A DNA stretch of 64,000 nucleotides from Hymenobacter piscis (GCF_018760735.1 NZ_JAHHZN010000009.1:1-64000); one strand, 5' to 3'. Shown: positions 1 to 9,848, counted from the stretch's first letter. The notes: a model not told the origin generated them from the letters alone. Numbers and translations: made by a program.

Positions 1-77
1 GCGTCTGCGCCCACACCTGCGCCTCGCCAAAACCGGTAGAAATGCTCATGCCCGCAAGCTACCCACCGGCCACAAAA

Positions 78-105
78 AAAGCGCTGACCCACTGGTCAGC
101 GCTTT
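78..105 (-). terminator. Rho-independent-type terminator of the small minus-strand gene
   Basis: A perfect 12-bp stem (78-89 with 94-105, loop of 4) is followed on the minus strand by a run of T (A-run at 74-80 on the plus strand). It lies about 80 bases beyond the stop of the 68-residue gene. Nothing else is recognisable between position 1 and 182. Confidence 0.75.
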
Positions 106-182
106 CTGAGTTTTGGGTAAGGACAAGCTCAACTAAGTTGAGCGGGGCTTCTGCTTGTAGTGCAGGTAGTAAGCGAGGCAGC

Positions 183-389
183 TTACTTCTGGTTCTGGTC
201 GTCTTGGGCGGATTTGCGGACGGCTGACTCGTCTACCTGCTCGCTGATGGGGGCGCTGGCGTCGGTTTCGCCGTCGGCGGCGGTAGTCGTGACCTTGGTG
301 GCCCCGGTGAGGTCAGTGGCCGTGCTGCCGGTTTTATCGGAGTATACCTGGTTGTCGTTCTGAGCGGAGGTTTTTTGCGAATCGGACAT
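183..389 (-). CDS. Small hydrophilic hypothetical protein (68 aa)
   Basis: An ATG-started frame of 68 codons encodes a Ser/Thr/Asp/Gln-rich protein with no hydrophobic segment, no cysteine and no motif I recognise. The composition suggests a soluble, probably disordered protein. The case for it being real is the strong terminator about 80 bases beyond its stop. The next gene is divergent. No function can be assigned. Confidence 0.55.
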   Translation of the reverse strand: MSDSQKTSAQNDNQVYSDKTGSTATDLTGATKVTTTAADGETDASAPISEQVDESAVRKSAQDDQNQK

Positions 390-601
390 GGAGAGCGGGA
401 TTTAGAGGTTAAAAACAGGCAGCTACCGGCCCGAAGTAAAAACCGGGCCGGCAGCCGTTACCAGTTAATACGGCTGGTAGAGGCCGGGAGGTTTATACTT
501 TGCGCATAATGCCCCTATTTTGCTATTCTTCCGGGTTCTATTTTTGGCGCATCGCGCCTTTGCTCGGAAAGCCTCCGCTGCTGTCCGCCATTACCGTATT
601 C

Positions 602-1093
602 ATGCCCCGTTCCCTGCCCGGCACCCGCCCTACTTGCTTCGTTTTGCAGGGTTCCAGCCCTTTTATGGCCGTTCTGTTTAGCGGTCTGGCAGCCTGGGTG
701 GGCTATTACGGGGAGGTCGTGCTATTGATACCCGCCTTGCTGCTGGCCCTGTTTTACGGCACCGGCAAACGCCTCCTGGAAATTGACCCGGTACGCCGCC
801 GCTACCGGGTTGGCATGAGCGTGGGCGGCTTCCTTTCGGGCCGCAGCTACCCCCTGCCCGATGCGCAACGGGTTATCCTGCGCATCCTCTCCGAGTCCGA
901 CTGCACCGTTTTGCTGGCCGGCGGGAGTCAGCTCCGGGCCCAGCAGGTACTTAGCAGCACAAGCTACCGGCTGGCCTTTCAGGTCGCCTGCTTCCTGGGC
1001 GAGCTGCTCCGGGTGCCCGTGCTGGAGTACGACCGTTTCAAGCGGGAAACCGTGTTGCAGGAACCCGAAAACGAAACGCCCGCCGCTGAATAA
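602..1093 (+). CDS. Hypothetical membrane-anchored protein (163 aa)
   Basis: The ATG at 602 is preferred because the preceding in-frame segment from 500 is odd in composition. However, a promoter-like TATACTTTG sits just before 500, so a 197-aa form starting there is possible. The protein has two closely spaced hydrophobic stretches in its first third (around a GLAAWVGYYGEV sequence and a Leu-rich run), then a soluble, Arg-rich C-terminal part of about 100 residues. This resembles small Bacteroidota proteins with a PH-like domain after a membrane hairpin, but I cannot name the family. It converges on the outer-membrane-type gene, with 17 bases between their stops. Confidence 0.6.
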   Translation: MPRSLPGTRPTCFVLQGSSPFMAVLFSGLAAWVGYYGEVVLLIPALLLALFYGTGKRLLEIDPVRRRYRVGMSVGGFLSGRSYPLPDAQRVILRILSESDCTVLLAGGSQLRAQQVLSSTSYRLAFQVACFLGELLRVPVLEYDRFKRETVLQEPENETPAAE

Positions 1094-1110
1094 CCGCGCG
1101 GCCGGAGCCG

Positions 1111-2178
1111 CTAAAACACGAAGCTGAACGAGGCCTGGTAGAGCAGCCCACGCAGGTCGCGGCTGCGCTTATTGAGGGGAATGAAGTAGCTGGCCTTGTT
1201 GTCGAGCAGGATGTGGCGGGTTTTGACCAGCTCCAGACCCAGCCCCAGGTTGAGGTTGGGAATGAAGTCGTTCTGCTGGTCGTCGTCGCGGTTGAGGATG
1301 AAGCCCCCGATCTGGTAGCTGGTGTAGAGGTTGAGAAACTTCTGGCGGCCCCGCCCAAAGTTGCGCGGGTAGAAATCCTGGCCGAAGTTGATCATGAACA
1401 GCTCGTTGACAAAGGCGGAGTCAGTGGCGCTTTTTTCCGTGGGCTTGTACACGCCCAGATTGAAGTAGCTCTTGCCCCGGGTGAAGTGGTACTTAATGGA
1501 ATAGCCCTGGTAGGACCGGCTGGTGAGGCCCGCTTTGGGGTTATCGAGGCGCAGGTAGCCATATTCCACGCCCGGCATATTCACGAAGGCCACCTTGTGG
1601 TTACCCGTCGGGAAGCTGACTTCGTCGTAGAGCCGCAGCACCACGTAGGCCTGGCCCTGGTGAGCCCGCAGGCGCTGCTGCTGCTGCCGGGCCTGGGCCA
1701 GCTGACTTTGCAGACTGATGATTTCTGTACCCAGGGTTTCGCGCTCCGGGGCCGGCAGCTGGGGCGCGAGCAGGCGGGTTTGACTGTAGGCCAGCTGGGC
1801 GGTGAGCCGCTCCTCCTCGGCGGCCAGCTGCTCCAGACGCGCGGTCAGGTTGTGGGCGTTGAGGTTATTTTCGAGCACGAAGCCCAGCGTCGCCACCAGC
1901 GAGTCGAGGGGCGGCAGCGCGGCCGTGGGCAGTACGAACTCGGCGGTCAGCTGCCCGGGGGCTTCTTCCTGCTTCTGCACCCGCACCGCCCGGGCCCGGA
2001 TGAAGCGGGTAATGCCCAATTGGGCCTCGGCGTACTTCGTGACGCCCACCGTCAGGCGCTTCTGGGTTTCGTAGGTATCCTGCTCCGGGCTGCCCTGGGC
2101 CGCCGCACTGGCCAGAACCCCGATATGCAGCAACAGCAGTAGTTTAAGTCGGACCAGAGCACGGCAGGAAAAGCGCAT
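1111..2178 (-). CDS. Secreted outer-membrane-type protein with coiled coil and predicted beta-barrel end (355 aa)
   Basis: An N-terminal signal peptide (Leu-rich core, cleavage near ASAAAQ, about residue 28) is followed by a charged region. Residues about 105-170 are rich in Leu, Glu and Gln with heptad spacing, typical of a coiled coil. The C-terminal half alternates aromatic and polar residues in strand-like blocks and ends in FSFVF; a terminal aromatic is usual for outer-membrane barrels recognised by BamA. No enzyme motif is visible. The role is unknown; a coiled-coil plus porin-like architecture would suit a surface or envelope-spanning protein. A promoter-like AACCTTTG lies at 2190-2197 on this strand. 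Confidence 0.7.
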   Translation of the reverse strand: MRFSCRALVRLKLLLLLHIGVLASAAAQGSPEQDTYETQKRLTVGVTKYAEAQLGITRFIRARAVRVQKQEEAPGQLTAEFVLPTAALPPLDSLVATLGFVLENNLNAHNLTARLEQLAAEEERLTAQLAYSQTRLLAPQLPAPERETLGTEIISLQSQLAQARQQQQRLRAHQGQAYVVLRLYDEVSFPTGNHKVAFVNMPGVEYGYLRLDNPKAGLTSRSYQGYSIKYHFTRGKSYFNLGVYKPTEKSATDSAFVNELFMINFGQDFYPRNFGRGRQKFLNLYTSYQIGGFILNRDDDQQNDFIPNLNLGLGLELVKTRHILLDNKASYFIPLNKRSRDLRGLLYQASFSFVF

Positions 2179-2468
2179 GGTTGAAAAGTCAAAGGTTAGC
2201 CCTTCCGGTAGTAGAAGGCCCCGGCAAGTTGGACGGTTGCGCGGGATGAATCAGCGCAAAAACCAAGCTCATCAGACTTTTTCCTGCGGACTAAAAAGAC
2301 CTGTATGCTGCGTTCATACCGCCTGCAAATGAATTGAGGCCACCACTAACCAGACTTTTCAATTACAGTAAATCCCGTTTCACCTCTGCTCCCAAAGCCG
2401 GCGGGAAGCTGGAATCGACCACCTTACGCGGTCAGCACGCAGGCAGCCCTCAATCAGGAAGCTGCAGA
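2179..2468. other. Intergenic region without a gene
   Basis: About 290 bases separate two minus-strand genes. Near its left end is the promoter-like box noted for the outer-membrane-type gene. I see no strong hairpin, RNA gene or repeat. Confidence 0.5.
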
Positions 2469-5400
2469 TCAGTGCTTCACCACCCGGGTGATGAGGGGTA
2501 GCCCGTTGGTGACCACGCGCACCAGATAAGAGCCGGCGGGCAGTTCGCTCAGATTAAGCCGTCCGGCCGCGGGCCAGGGCTGGCGCAGTACCACCCGCCC
2601 CCGCAGGTCCAGCACCTGCACGCCGGTCGGGGTGGCGCCGCCGGGTTGCAGCAGCAGTTGCCCACTGGTAGGGTTGGGATAGGCCACCAGCCCAGCCACC
2701 GCGCCGGCCCGGCGCAGCGTGACAACGGCCGAGAACGTGGCTTTGCCATCCTGGTCCAGCTGGCGCAGGCGGTAGTAGAGCAAGCCGGCGGGCACTTCGC
2801 GGTCCAGCCACTGATAATGCCGGGGGCTGGGGCTGCTGCCGGCCGCTTCCCGGTCGCCTACCAGCTCGTAGGTGTGGCCGTTGCGGCTGCGCTGCACCTC
2901 AAAGCGGGCACTGTTTGTTTCCGAGGCGGTGGACCAGCGCAGCAGCGCGTGGGGGCCCTGGAGGGTGGCAGTGAAGTCCGTCAGCTCCACGGGCAGGGGG
3001 TTCACGCTCAGGTCGGCGGCGGTGGTGGCCAGGGCGAAGTCGCTGAATGCGGTGAACGGGGCCGAGGTAATGGTACCGGCGGGCGCCGCAGTGCCGGTAC
3101 CGCCGATGGTTTGCCAGTTGCCCCCGCCGCTCGACTTGGCCACCCGCAGCGACGCCGGATCCGTTACCTGGTCGTCGGGGCCGTAGCTCAGCCTGATCGT
3201 GCCACTACCAAAGCTACCCGGGCCGCTGGGCGTTACGGTAAAGTAGCGCACGCCCGAAACCCGGGTGAGGGGGGCGTCGAGGGGGCGGCTGGGGGCACTG
3301 GCGGGCTGTTGCACGGCCGTATAGGTGAGCGTACCCGTCTGGTTGGTGATGGCCAGCGCGAGCGGGCGGTAAGCGTTGGCGGCTCCAATGGGAAATGTCA
3401 GCGTAGTGGGGCCGGTAGCCACGCGGGCCAGCGGCCCCTGCACGTAGCTGGAAGCCGAGCCCCCGCTGACGGTAGCCGAGGCTTCCAGCTGCACCGGGTG
3501 GGCGGGGGTTGTCATCAGCAGGCCGTCCAGCAGGTCGAGAGCACCCTCTACCCTCACCTGGGCGGTAGTACCGGTGGATAAGCCGGTAGTCAGAGCCGTA
3601 CCCCCAGCCAGGGCCAGGCGGTAATAGGAGCCGGGCGTCACGTAACTGGCCGACGTTACGGCGACCTGGCCCACAACGGCACCCCAGCCGGTAGCCACGC
3701 GCAGGTTGTCGAGGCGCAACACGGGCGCACTGCTCGCACTGCCCTGCCGCAGGGCCACGGCGGCCAGCGCAATATCAGTAGTGGCCGGGGTCGCCACGTC
3801 GGTAATCAAAGCCGCCACCGGTTCCGCAGCCAGACTGACTGCCGCATCGAGCACGTACAGGCGGGCGGCATCGTCGCCGGCATTGCTCGTGGCATTGGTT
3901 GCATACCGGACAACCACGGTGTAGGTCACGCCCAGGCTGAACTGGCCGGCCGCGTAGGTGGGCGTGTTGTTGGCGATGCCCAATCCGAAGTTGATCTTCG
4001 TGTTGTCACTGGCATCCTGCCGCACGTACACCCGGCCGCGGAAGCTGTTAGTGGTGGCATCAATGAAGTGCAGAAAATAGTCACCGGCCGTGGTGGCTGA
4101 CGCTACCTGCACCAATGCCGCAGCGTACACGGCTTGCGGCGGGGCGCTGGTGGCAGCAAACGTCTTGTTCACATCCTGACCAGCCAGCAGCTCCACCGCC
4201 GCCGAGGCAGTGGAGCTACTGGCCGCTATTCCCTGCGGGTAGCCACTCCGGCTCAGGTTACCCGCTACCGTCCTGATGAGGTTGGTGTTGCTGGCGCTGG
4301 TGCCGCCCTGTACAGCCCAGCCCGTGGCAGGGTCCGGCGTAGCGGTGCTGGAGTTGGCATTGTTGAGCACCGTACCCGCCGCATAGTCGAAATTTTCCTC
4401 CAGCAGCAGCACGTTCTCCTCCGAAGGCCGGTCGTCGCCTACGATGGTGACGGTGGCCGTGGTATTGACGAGCGTAACCGGGCCGCCGCTGACCAGGGCC
4501 AGCTCCAGCACAATGGTTTCATCGCCTTCCATGTCGGCATCTCCGTTCACGGTCAGCGTCAGCGTTTGAGTGCCCGCCGCCGCAAACGTGAGAGGCTGGG
4601 GAGCGAAAGGCAGGTAGTCAAGGCCGGCCGTGGCCGAGCCGGTACCCGCGTCGCTTACCAGTACGGCCAGGGGGCTGGCGGGGGTGCCGGTCAGGGTCAC
4701 GTTCAGTGCCACGGCGCGGGTGCCGGTGTTGCCTTCCGGCACGAGAGCGGTAATCGGGGCAAATCCTACGAACGCGGCGCAGGTCAGCGGGGCATCGAGG
4801 CCGGTAAATGCCAGCGGGGTGGGCCCGCCCGCGGGTGAGGCCGTTACTACGCCGCTGGGCCAGGTGCCGTCGGCGGCGGTGGCGGCGCAGCCGGTCAGGG
4901 CCCCGGTGATCAGGTCGTACTGGGCCAAGCGCCGGATGCCGCGGGGGTTGTCGTTGGGCGTGAGCGTGCCCCAGGCGCCGGCCACGCCTTCCACCCGAGC
5001 GGCGTAAAATTGAGCGTAGCTGGTACCGGTTGCACCGTCACTTTCCACAAAAGTGCCCGCCAGTGGGCGGCCGGTGCCGGCCACGTTATCGTAAGCAAAC
5101 ACAAAATTGGACGCCGGAGCGTACGATTGCCCGGTTACGCCGGTAGCCTGCCCACCCGCGCCGCCCAGCTCACGCACCTGCACGGTGCTGGTGGTAGTTG
5201 GGTACGAAATGGCGCTGCTGCCGCCGGCCCCGTCGTTGAGCACGATGCGCATACGGACTTCCTTACCACCATCAAACCGGCTGTTGGAAGTGGGCTCGAG
5301 CACAAACCAGCCGGTGTAGCGGCCGCTGCCGTCGGCTACAAAGCTGCCGTAACTGCCGGCGCTGCTCAGATTAGGGGCGGCCACGCGCACGAAGCCACCT

Positions 5401-6998
5401 GCAGTCAGCGGAAGGATGGTCGCACCCCCGCCGACGGCAGTGGGTCCGTCGGTAGCTTCCACGGCCGTATTGTAATAGCGGTAGGTGGCGTTGGGCGTCA
5501 GGTTGGTAAGCGTGGCACGGTAGGCGTAAGGCAGACGGTCGGGGTGGCTGCTGCTGCCCGCGGCGTGGCCCACCAGGTACTGGGGCAGCAGCACTTCGGT
5601 CAGGGTTACCACGGGGGCGGGCGTAGCCGAACGCTCCAGCCCATCGCTGTAGCCGTTGTTGTTGGTTACAAAGGCCTTGAAGTAGTACGTGGTGCCGTTG
5701 GCGAGGCCCGTGATGGCGGCGCTGGTGCCGGGCCCATCGTACACCACAAACTGGCCGGTGTTGGCCCCGGCCCCCAGGTCAGTGCCGCTGCCGAACTGCG
5801 CGTTGGCCGTGAAGGCGGTGCCGGCCGGGGGCTTGACGGTGACCGGGCTGCCGGCCCGGGCCACCACCACCACCCGCGCAAAGCAGCTTGCAGGATTCAG
5901 CCAGTTCAGTTGAGCCTGCTGGTCGGTGGCCAGCGCCGTATAACTGCTCACGTTGCTGGTCAGGTAGTTGATGAGCGTGAGGTCAGCCGTGTTGGGAGTG
6001 CCGTTGCTGGCGGGGCTGCTGGCTTCTACCCGGATGCGGTAGTTGGAACCCGAGGCCACGCTCACCGGAATAGTGCCGCTAATGGTGCCGTCCGTCGTGC
6101 CGCTGAGCGTGCCCAGCGCCGTTTTGGTGGCGAAGCCGTCGTTGCTGATATAGGCCGTGAACACGTTACCCGCCGCAAAGGGGCCGTTGCTGACGGCGAA
6201 GGGCACCGCCAGGGCCTGTCCGCCCTGCCCCACGCAGAACGGCGCGCCATCGATGGTTCCCGTAACGGTGCCGGGATTGGCCGGGCTGCAGCTGACGGCC
6301 AGATCATCGAAGGCCAGGTTGCCGTTGCTTTTCGCGTACGTGAACCGGAAGCGCGTGTACGTGCCACCCGCCAAGGAGGGGACAGAGCTGGCATCGTACG
6401 TCAGGGTCGTGGCAGAAGTCGGCAGCGGCTGAATGGTGGCAATGGGCACGTAGGCCGACCCGGTGTAGCCTTCCACCAGCAGGCTCGACGCGGCATCCGT
6501 ACCGTTGCCTCTGATAAAGAACGATAAGCGCGTGGCCGTGCCCGAAAGCGCGGGCGTCTCCAGCTGGTCATCGGTGGTGTTGAACTGAGCCGAATTAGGA
6601 GCCGCGCCCGCGTTGTTGCTGGTTGAGTAGATGCCCAGGCCCGTGGCTACCACCCCCGACGCCAGCGTGACACTCGCGCCCCCCGCGAAGGAGTCAAAGG
6701 ATTCACTCAGGCAGGCCGCCCCTGGTCTGAGCATCCCGGCCGGCGCCACGGGGGCTGCAACCCCGCCCCACCCCGGCAGGTGGCCCGGTATAACAGCTGG
6801 TGCAGCGGGGAAGTGATAACCGGCAGCCGGCCGGGCAACGGGTGCCGGGCGCTGGCTGCTTAACGGGCCGCCCCCGTTGCCGCTGCTGCCGGGTTGCGCC
6901 CACCCCGGCAGCAGCGGCAAAAGCAGTAAACCAATAAGTAAAACGGGGCCGGACGGGCGCGCGCGAAACGACCGGCTGACGGTAACGGTAGAGGCCAT
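2469..6998 (-). CDS. Large secreted multidomain protein with Calx-beta domain and T9SS sorting domain (1509 aa)
   Basis: The start is the ATG at 6998 (MASTVTV); the frame extends three codons upstream without an ATG. A signal peptide (LLIGLLLLPLLPGWAQ) is followed by a low-complexity Gly/Pro/Ala region. Next come a jelly-roll/LamG-like module beginning near SESFDSFAGG, fibronectin-like beta modules, and a Calx-beta domain at about residues 755-855 with the acidic GDADMEGDET calcium-type loop. A second lectin-like module begins near EENFDYAAG. The last about 75 residues are a type-A T9SS C-terminal sorting domain (YPNPTSGQL, VLDLRGRVV, LPAGSYLVRV). It should therefore be exported by Sec and moved across the outer membrane by T9SS, ending secreted or surface-attached. 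Domain content suggests adhesion or glycan binding; no catalytic motif is seen. Confidence 0.85.
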   Translation of the reverse strand: MASTVTVSRSFRARPSGPVLLIGLLLLPLLPGWAQPGSSGNGGGPLSSQRPAPVARPAAGYHFPAAPAVIPGHLPGWGGVAAPVAPAGMLRPGAACLSESFDSFAGGASVTLASGVVATGLGIYSTSNNAGAAPNSAQFNTTDDQLETPALSGTATRLSFFIRGNGTDAASSLLVEGYTGSAYVPIATIQPLPTSATTLTYDASSVPSLAGGTYTRFRFTYAKSNGNLAFDDLAVSCSPANPGTVTGTIDGAPFCVGQGGQALAVPFAVSNGPFAAGNVFTAYISNDGFATKTALGTLSGTTDGTISGTIPVSVASGSNYRIRVEASSPASNGTPNTADLTLINYLTSNVSSYTALATDQQAQLNWLNPASCFARVVVVARAGSPVTVKPPAGTAFTANAQFGSGTDLGAGANTGQFVVYDGPGTSAAITGLANGTTYYFKAFVTNNNGYSDGLERSATPAPVVTLTEVLLPQYLVGHAAGSSSHPDRLPYAYRATLTNLTPNATYRYYNTAVEATDGPTAVGGGATILPLTAGGFVRVAAPNLSSAGSYGSFVADGSGRYTGWFVLEPTSNSRFDGGKEVRMRIVLNDGAGGSSAISYPTTTSTVQVRELGGAGGQATGVTGQSYAPASNFVFAYDNVAGTGRPLAGTFVESDGATGTSYAQFYAARVEGVAGAWGTLTPNDNPRGIRRLAQYDLITGALTGCAATAADGTWPSGVVTASPAGGPTPLAFTGLDAPLTCAAFVGFAPITALVPEGNTGTRAVALNVTLTGTPASPLAVLVSDAGTGSATAGLDYLPFAPQPLTFAAAGTQTLTLTVNGDADMEGDETIVLELALVSGGPVTLVNTTATVTIVGDDRPSEENVLLLEENFDYAAGTVLNNANSSTATPDPATGWAVQGGTSASNTNLIRTVAGNLSRSGYPQGIAASSSTASAAVELLAGQDVNKTFAATSAPPQAVYAAALVQVASATTAGDYFLHFIDATTNSFRGRVYVRQDASDNTKINFGLGIANNTPTYAAGQFSLGVTYTVVVRYATNATSNAGDDAARLYVLDAAVSLAAEPVAALITDVATPATTDIALAAVALRQGSASSAPVLRLDNLRVATGWGAVVGQVAVTSASYVTPGSYYRLALAGGTALTTGLSTGTTAQVRVEGALDLLDGLLMTTPAHPVQLEASATVSGGSASSYVQGPLARVATGPTTLTFPIGAANAYRPLALAITNQTGTLTYTAVQQPASAPSRPLDAPLTRVSGVRYFTVTPSGPGSFGSGTIRLSYGPDDQVTDPASLRVAKSSGGGNWQTIGGTGTAAPAGTITSAPFTAFSDFALATTAADLSVNPLPVELTDFTATLQGPHALLRWSTASETNSARFEVQRSRNGHTYELVGDREAAGSSPSPRHYQWLDREVPAGLLYYRLRQLDQDGKATFSAVVTLRRAGAVAGLVAYPNPTSGQLLLQPGGATPTGVQVLDLRGRVVLRQPWPAAGRLNLSELPAGSYLVRVVTNGLPLITRVVKH

Positions 6999-7412
6999 GG
7001 GCAGCAAGAGTCAAGGAGTTGAATCAGGGCGGGGCCGGCCAGAACTGGGTGCGTCAGTTAAGGCCAATAGCGAAAACGGTCAGACTAAATTTACTGACCA
7101 GCAGGCATATATCCCATAATTACTGTCACTTTTCCCAGGCAGCCCGTCGTAGGCCTCTCCCTGGCCTCTGGCGGCCTTACCCTCCCCCGGGCTTTGGTGG
7201 CCCCGTTGCTCTCCCGGCCGCTCCGGACAGCTTTTCAGATCCGCGGTTCTCACCATGCCCGCGGCCGGCGCAGGTTGCGGCTCATCCACTAACCCATGCC
7301 CACCAAACCTGCCCGCCCCTTACGTACCCGCCCCTTACGTACCCGCTGCCGCAAGGGCGCCGCGTTGCCGCCACCCGGCATCTGGCGGATTGTCCGTGAT
7401 GGGCCGCGCCCC
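6999..7412. other. Intergenic region, about 410 bp, with a short direct duplication
   Basis: Upstream of the large T9SS cargo, a minus-strand TAAATTTA (about 7087-7094) resembles a Bacteroidota -7 box. At about 7308-7343 a 16-base sequence (CGCCCCTTACGTACCC) occurs twice in tandem. No convincing gene on either strand. Confidence 0.4.
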
Positions 7413-9107
7413 CTAGTCGCGGGGAGGGCGGCGGGGTTGGCGGGTGCCCAGAATCAGCAGAATCAACAGTAGCAGCGCCGCCACGGCCAGGCTATACCAG
7501 GTAATAACCGGCAGGCCCCGATAGTAGGGCATGGCCGGCGAATAGCGGCCCAGCAAACTCAGCCCCGCAAACAGAATGGTAGCCACCGTCACGGCGGCCA
7601 GAATGCTGCGGCTCACCAGTTCGTCGGCCTTGCGTAGCAGCAGCTGGTAGCCGCTCAGCTCCACGCGCACCCGCAGGTCGCCGCGCGAGATTTTGCGCAC
7701 AATCTGCCGGATGTCGGTGGGCAGGGTCTGGAGCAGGGCCAGCAGCTGGGTGCCGGTGTAGAGGGCTTCGTTCTGGATGTTTTCGCGCGAGTACTGCTCG
7801 GCCATGATGCGCGCCCCGTAGGGCCGCACGAACTCGAAGGTGTTGAAGCGCGGGTGCAGCACCTTGCCGATGCCTTCCAGAATCACTAAGGCCCGCAGAA
7901 TCAGGAACACGGCCCCCGGCACCTGCAACTTGTAACGGTAGATGACGCCCTGCAGGGAGTCGGCCAGGTCCGACATGCTCATCTCCTTCACGTCGAGGGT
8001 GGCAAAATCCTCAATCAACTGCGCCAGATCGGCCTCGAAGGCCCGCATATCCGTGATTTCGGAGGTCAGGGCCAGGCGGCGGAAGTTGAGGGCCATGCTG
8101 CGCGGATCCTGCCGGGCCATGCCGATGAACACGCCCGCGAAGGCGTACTTCTGCTGCCTGGTCAGCCGGCCCACCATCCCGAAGTCAATCAGCACCACCG
8201 TGCCATCGGGGCGCACCAGCACGTTACCCGGGTGGGGGTCGGCGTGAAAGGCCCCGAACTCGAAAATCTGGGTCAGGTAGATGTCCATGCCGGTTTCGGC
8301 CACCTGCTCCGGGCGCAGGCCCCACTCCAGCAGCTGGGCCCTGTCGGTAATCTTGCAGCCGCTCACGAACTCAATGACCAGGATGCGGCTGGTGCTCAGC
8401 TCCCGGTAGGGCCGCGGAATGTAGAACGTGTCGTAGTCTTCGTAGAGCTTGCGGAACTGCTCCATGCTGCGGGCCTCGGAGGTGTAGTCCAGCTCCTTGG
8501 TCATGCTGCGCTCGAAAGCGTCCACAATGTCCTGGGGATTGCTCAGGCCCTGTTTGCGCAGGAAGCCGGCCGTCAGGCGCACCAACTCGTGGAGCAGACT
8601 CAGGTCGGTGCGCACCTTTTCCTGCACGTTGGGGCGCTGCACCTTCACCACCACTTTCTCGCCCGTGCGCAGCCGCGCCCCGTGCACCTGCCCGATGCTG
8701 GCCGAGCCCAGCGGCACCTCGTCGAATTCCTCAAACACGTCTTCCAAAGCGCAGCCCAACTCCTGCTCGATAATCTGGCGGGCCTGGGCCACGGGGAAGG
8801 GCGGCACGTTGCTCTGGAGCTTCTCAAACTCGTCGATCAGGGCCTGGGGCAGCAGGTCGGCGCGGTTGCTCAGGGCCTGGGCCAGCTTGATGAAGGTGGG
8901 CCCCAGCTCCTCGATAATCATGCGGATCCGCTCCCAGCGGGTGGTTTCAAACACCGGCTGCTCCCCTTCCCGCCAGGAGCGCCGCCGACTCTGGGGCACC
9001 AGCCGCCGCAGGGCCGTGCTGGTTACCACATCCTCAAAGCCGTAGCGGATCAGCACTTCGGCCACCTGCCGGATGCGGGAAAGGTTGGATATCGTGTTCT
9101 TGAACAT
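7413..9107 (-). CDS. ABC1/UbiB-family atypical protein kinase-like protein (564 aa)
   Basis: The protein carries the hallmarks of the UbiB/ADCK/AarF family. The N-terminal K-x-x-Q motif reads KLAQ (74-77) rather than the usual KxGQ. The Ala-rich loop that replaces the kinase P-loop is PLGSASIGQVH (132-142). The ATP-site lysine is in VVVKVQRP (K155), the catalytic region reads HADPHPGN (288-295), and the metal-binding DFG is at 308-310. Two transmembrane helices close the protein (about 510-560). Family members support isoprenoid-quinone or lipid metabolism at the membrane, probably as ATPases rather than protein kinases. Bacteroidota respire with menaquinone, and menC lies about 4.5 kb upstream on this strand, so a quinone role is plausible but unproven. 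Confidence 0.88.
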   Translation of the reverse strand: MFKNTISNLSRIRQVAEVLIRYGFEDVVTSTALRRLVPQSRRRSWREGEQPVFETTRWERIRMIIEELGPTFIKLAQALSNRADLLPQALIDEFEKLQSNVPPFPVAQARQIIEQELGCALEDVFEEFDEVPLGSASIGQVHGARLRTGEKVVVKVQRPNVQEKVRTDLSLLHELVRLTAGFLRKQGLSNPQDIVDAFERSMTKELDYTSEARSMEQFRKLYEDYDTFYIPRPYRELSTSRILVIEFVSGCKITDRAQLLEWGLRPEQVAETGMDIYLTQIFEFGAFHADPHPGNVLVRPDGTVVLIDFGMVGRLTRQQKYAFAGVFIGMARQDPRSMALNFRRLALTSEITDMRAFEADLAQLIEDFATLDVKEMSMSDLADSLQGVIYRYKLQVPGAVFLILRALVILEGIGKVLHPRFNTFEFVRPYGARIMAEQYSRENIQNEALYTGTQLLALLQTLPTDIRQIVRKISRGDLRVRVELSGYQLLLRKADELVSRSILAAVTVATILFAGLSLLGRYSPAMPYYRGLPVITWYSLAVAALLLLILLILGTRQPRRPPRD

Positions 9108-9194
9108 GCGGGCAGGATGGGCAGAAGTGTCCGGGCAAATTACAGCTTATCGGGCAGTAGCGACGGGAAAATTCCCGGCCGGCCCACACGCACA

Positions 9195-9225
9195 AAACCC
9201 CATTCGTGCGGCACGAATGGGGTTT
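9195..9225 (-). terminator. Terminator between the phasin-like gene and the UbiB-like gene
   Basis: A perfect 15-bp inverted repeat (9195-9209 with 9211-9225) lies 26 bases past the phasin-like stop, with four T following on the minus strand. It separates that gene from the downstream kinase-like gene, so they are probably transcribed separately or with attenuation. Confidence 0.7.
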
Positions 9226-9250
9226 CGGCAGGTAAGGCAGGCGCCGCGGC

Positions 9251-9751
9251 TTACGACTTGGCTTCGCTGGCGGCGTCGGCCTTGTTTTCGGCCTGCTTGG
9301 CGGCTCCGACCTTGCCGGCGGCCGATTTCTGGGTTTTGCTGGCGGCGGTGCTGGTTTTGTCAGCGGCTTTTTTCACGGTGCCGGCGGCCTTGCTGGTGGC
9401 GCTGGCCACGGCTCCCTTGGCGGCGCTGGCCGTTTTGGAAGGTGCGCTCTTCTTGGTCGAGGAGTCGGCAGATTTCGAGCCCTTCACGCTGCGCTTGAGC
9501 TCCTCCACTTCGGAGTTGGGCGCCACGCCCACGGTCTTCATCAGGCGGTCGGCCAACCCTTTGGCCTGCTTTTCCAGCTCCTTGCGCTTGGAATCAGTGT
9601 TTTTCTTCAGGTCGTCCATGATTTTGGCGCCTTCCTTTTCCGAGAGCTTGCTTTCCTTCACCAGCGCGTCGATGCTTTTCTGCACCCGGTCGTTGGTCAG
9701 CGAAACAAAGCCCACACCGGCATTCACAAACTTCTTAAACAGATCTTCCAT
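9251..9751 (-). CDS. Phasin-like protein with Lys/Ala-rich tail (166 aa)
   Basis: Residues 1-90 (MEDLFKKFVNAGVGFVSLTNDRVQ onward) form an amphipathic helical region like the PhaI/PhaF-type phasins that coat polyhydroxyalkanoate granules. Residues about 95-166 are a histone-H1-like tail of Ala, Lys, Ser and Thr (repeats such as KKAADKTS). In Pseudomonas PhaF a comparable tail binds DNA and helps distribute granules; applying that here is inference. No PHA synthase is in the window. The UbiB-like gene downstream is separated by a terminator. Alternatives are a general lipid-droplet coat or a nucleoid-associated protein. Confidence 0.75.
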   Translation of the reverse strand: MEDLFKKFVNAGVGFVSLTNDRVQKSIDALVKESKLSEKEGAKIMDDLKKNTDSKRKELEKQAKGLADRLMKTVGVAPNSEVEELKRSVKGSKSADSSTKKSAPSKTASAAKGAVASATSKAAGTVKKAADKTSTAASKTQKSAAGKVGAAKQAENKADAASEAKS

Positions 9752-9819
9752 AGGATTGAGAGGGTTGAGGTAGAAGGGTTGAAGGAAAGAAAAAGGAGGT
9801 TTCAGGATGAAAACAGCCT

Positions 9820-9845
9820 AAAATAGTATGCAAGCCTACTATTTT
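9820..9845 (-). other. 5' leader hairpin of the phasin-like gene
   Basis: A perfect 9-bp stem (9820-9828 with 9837-9845, AAAATAGTA and its complement, loop 8) begins within a few bases of the transcription start predicted from the TAGGTTTG box at 9849-9856. The mRNA would therefore begin with a stem-loop, an arrangement known to protect 5' ends from decay. Confidence 0.5.
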
Positions 9846-9848
9846 TCA

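Noticed and set aside
2646..3581. 311-codon plus-strand frame opposite the large T9SS cargo
   Set aside because: Antisense shadow; the minus strand carries a coherent T9SS sorting domain there.
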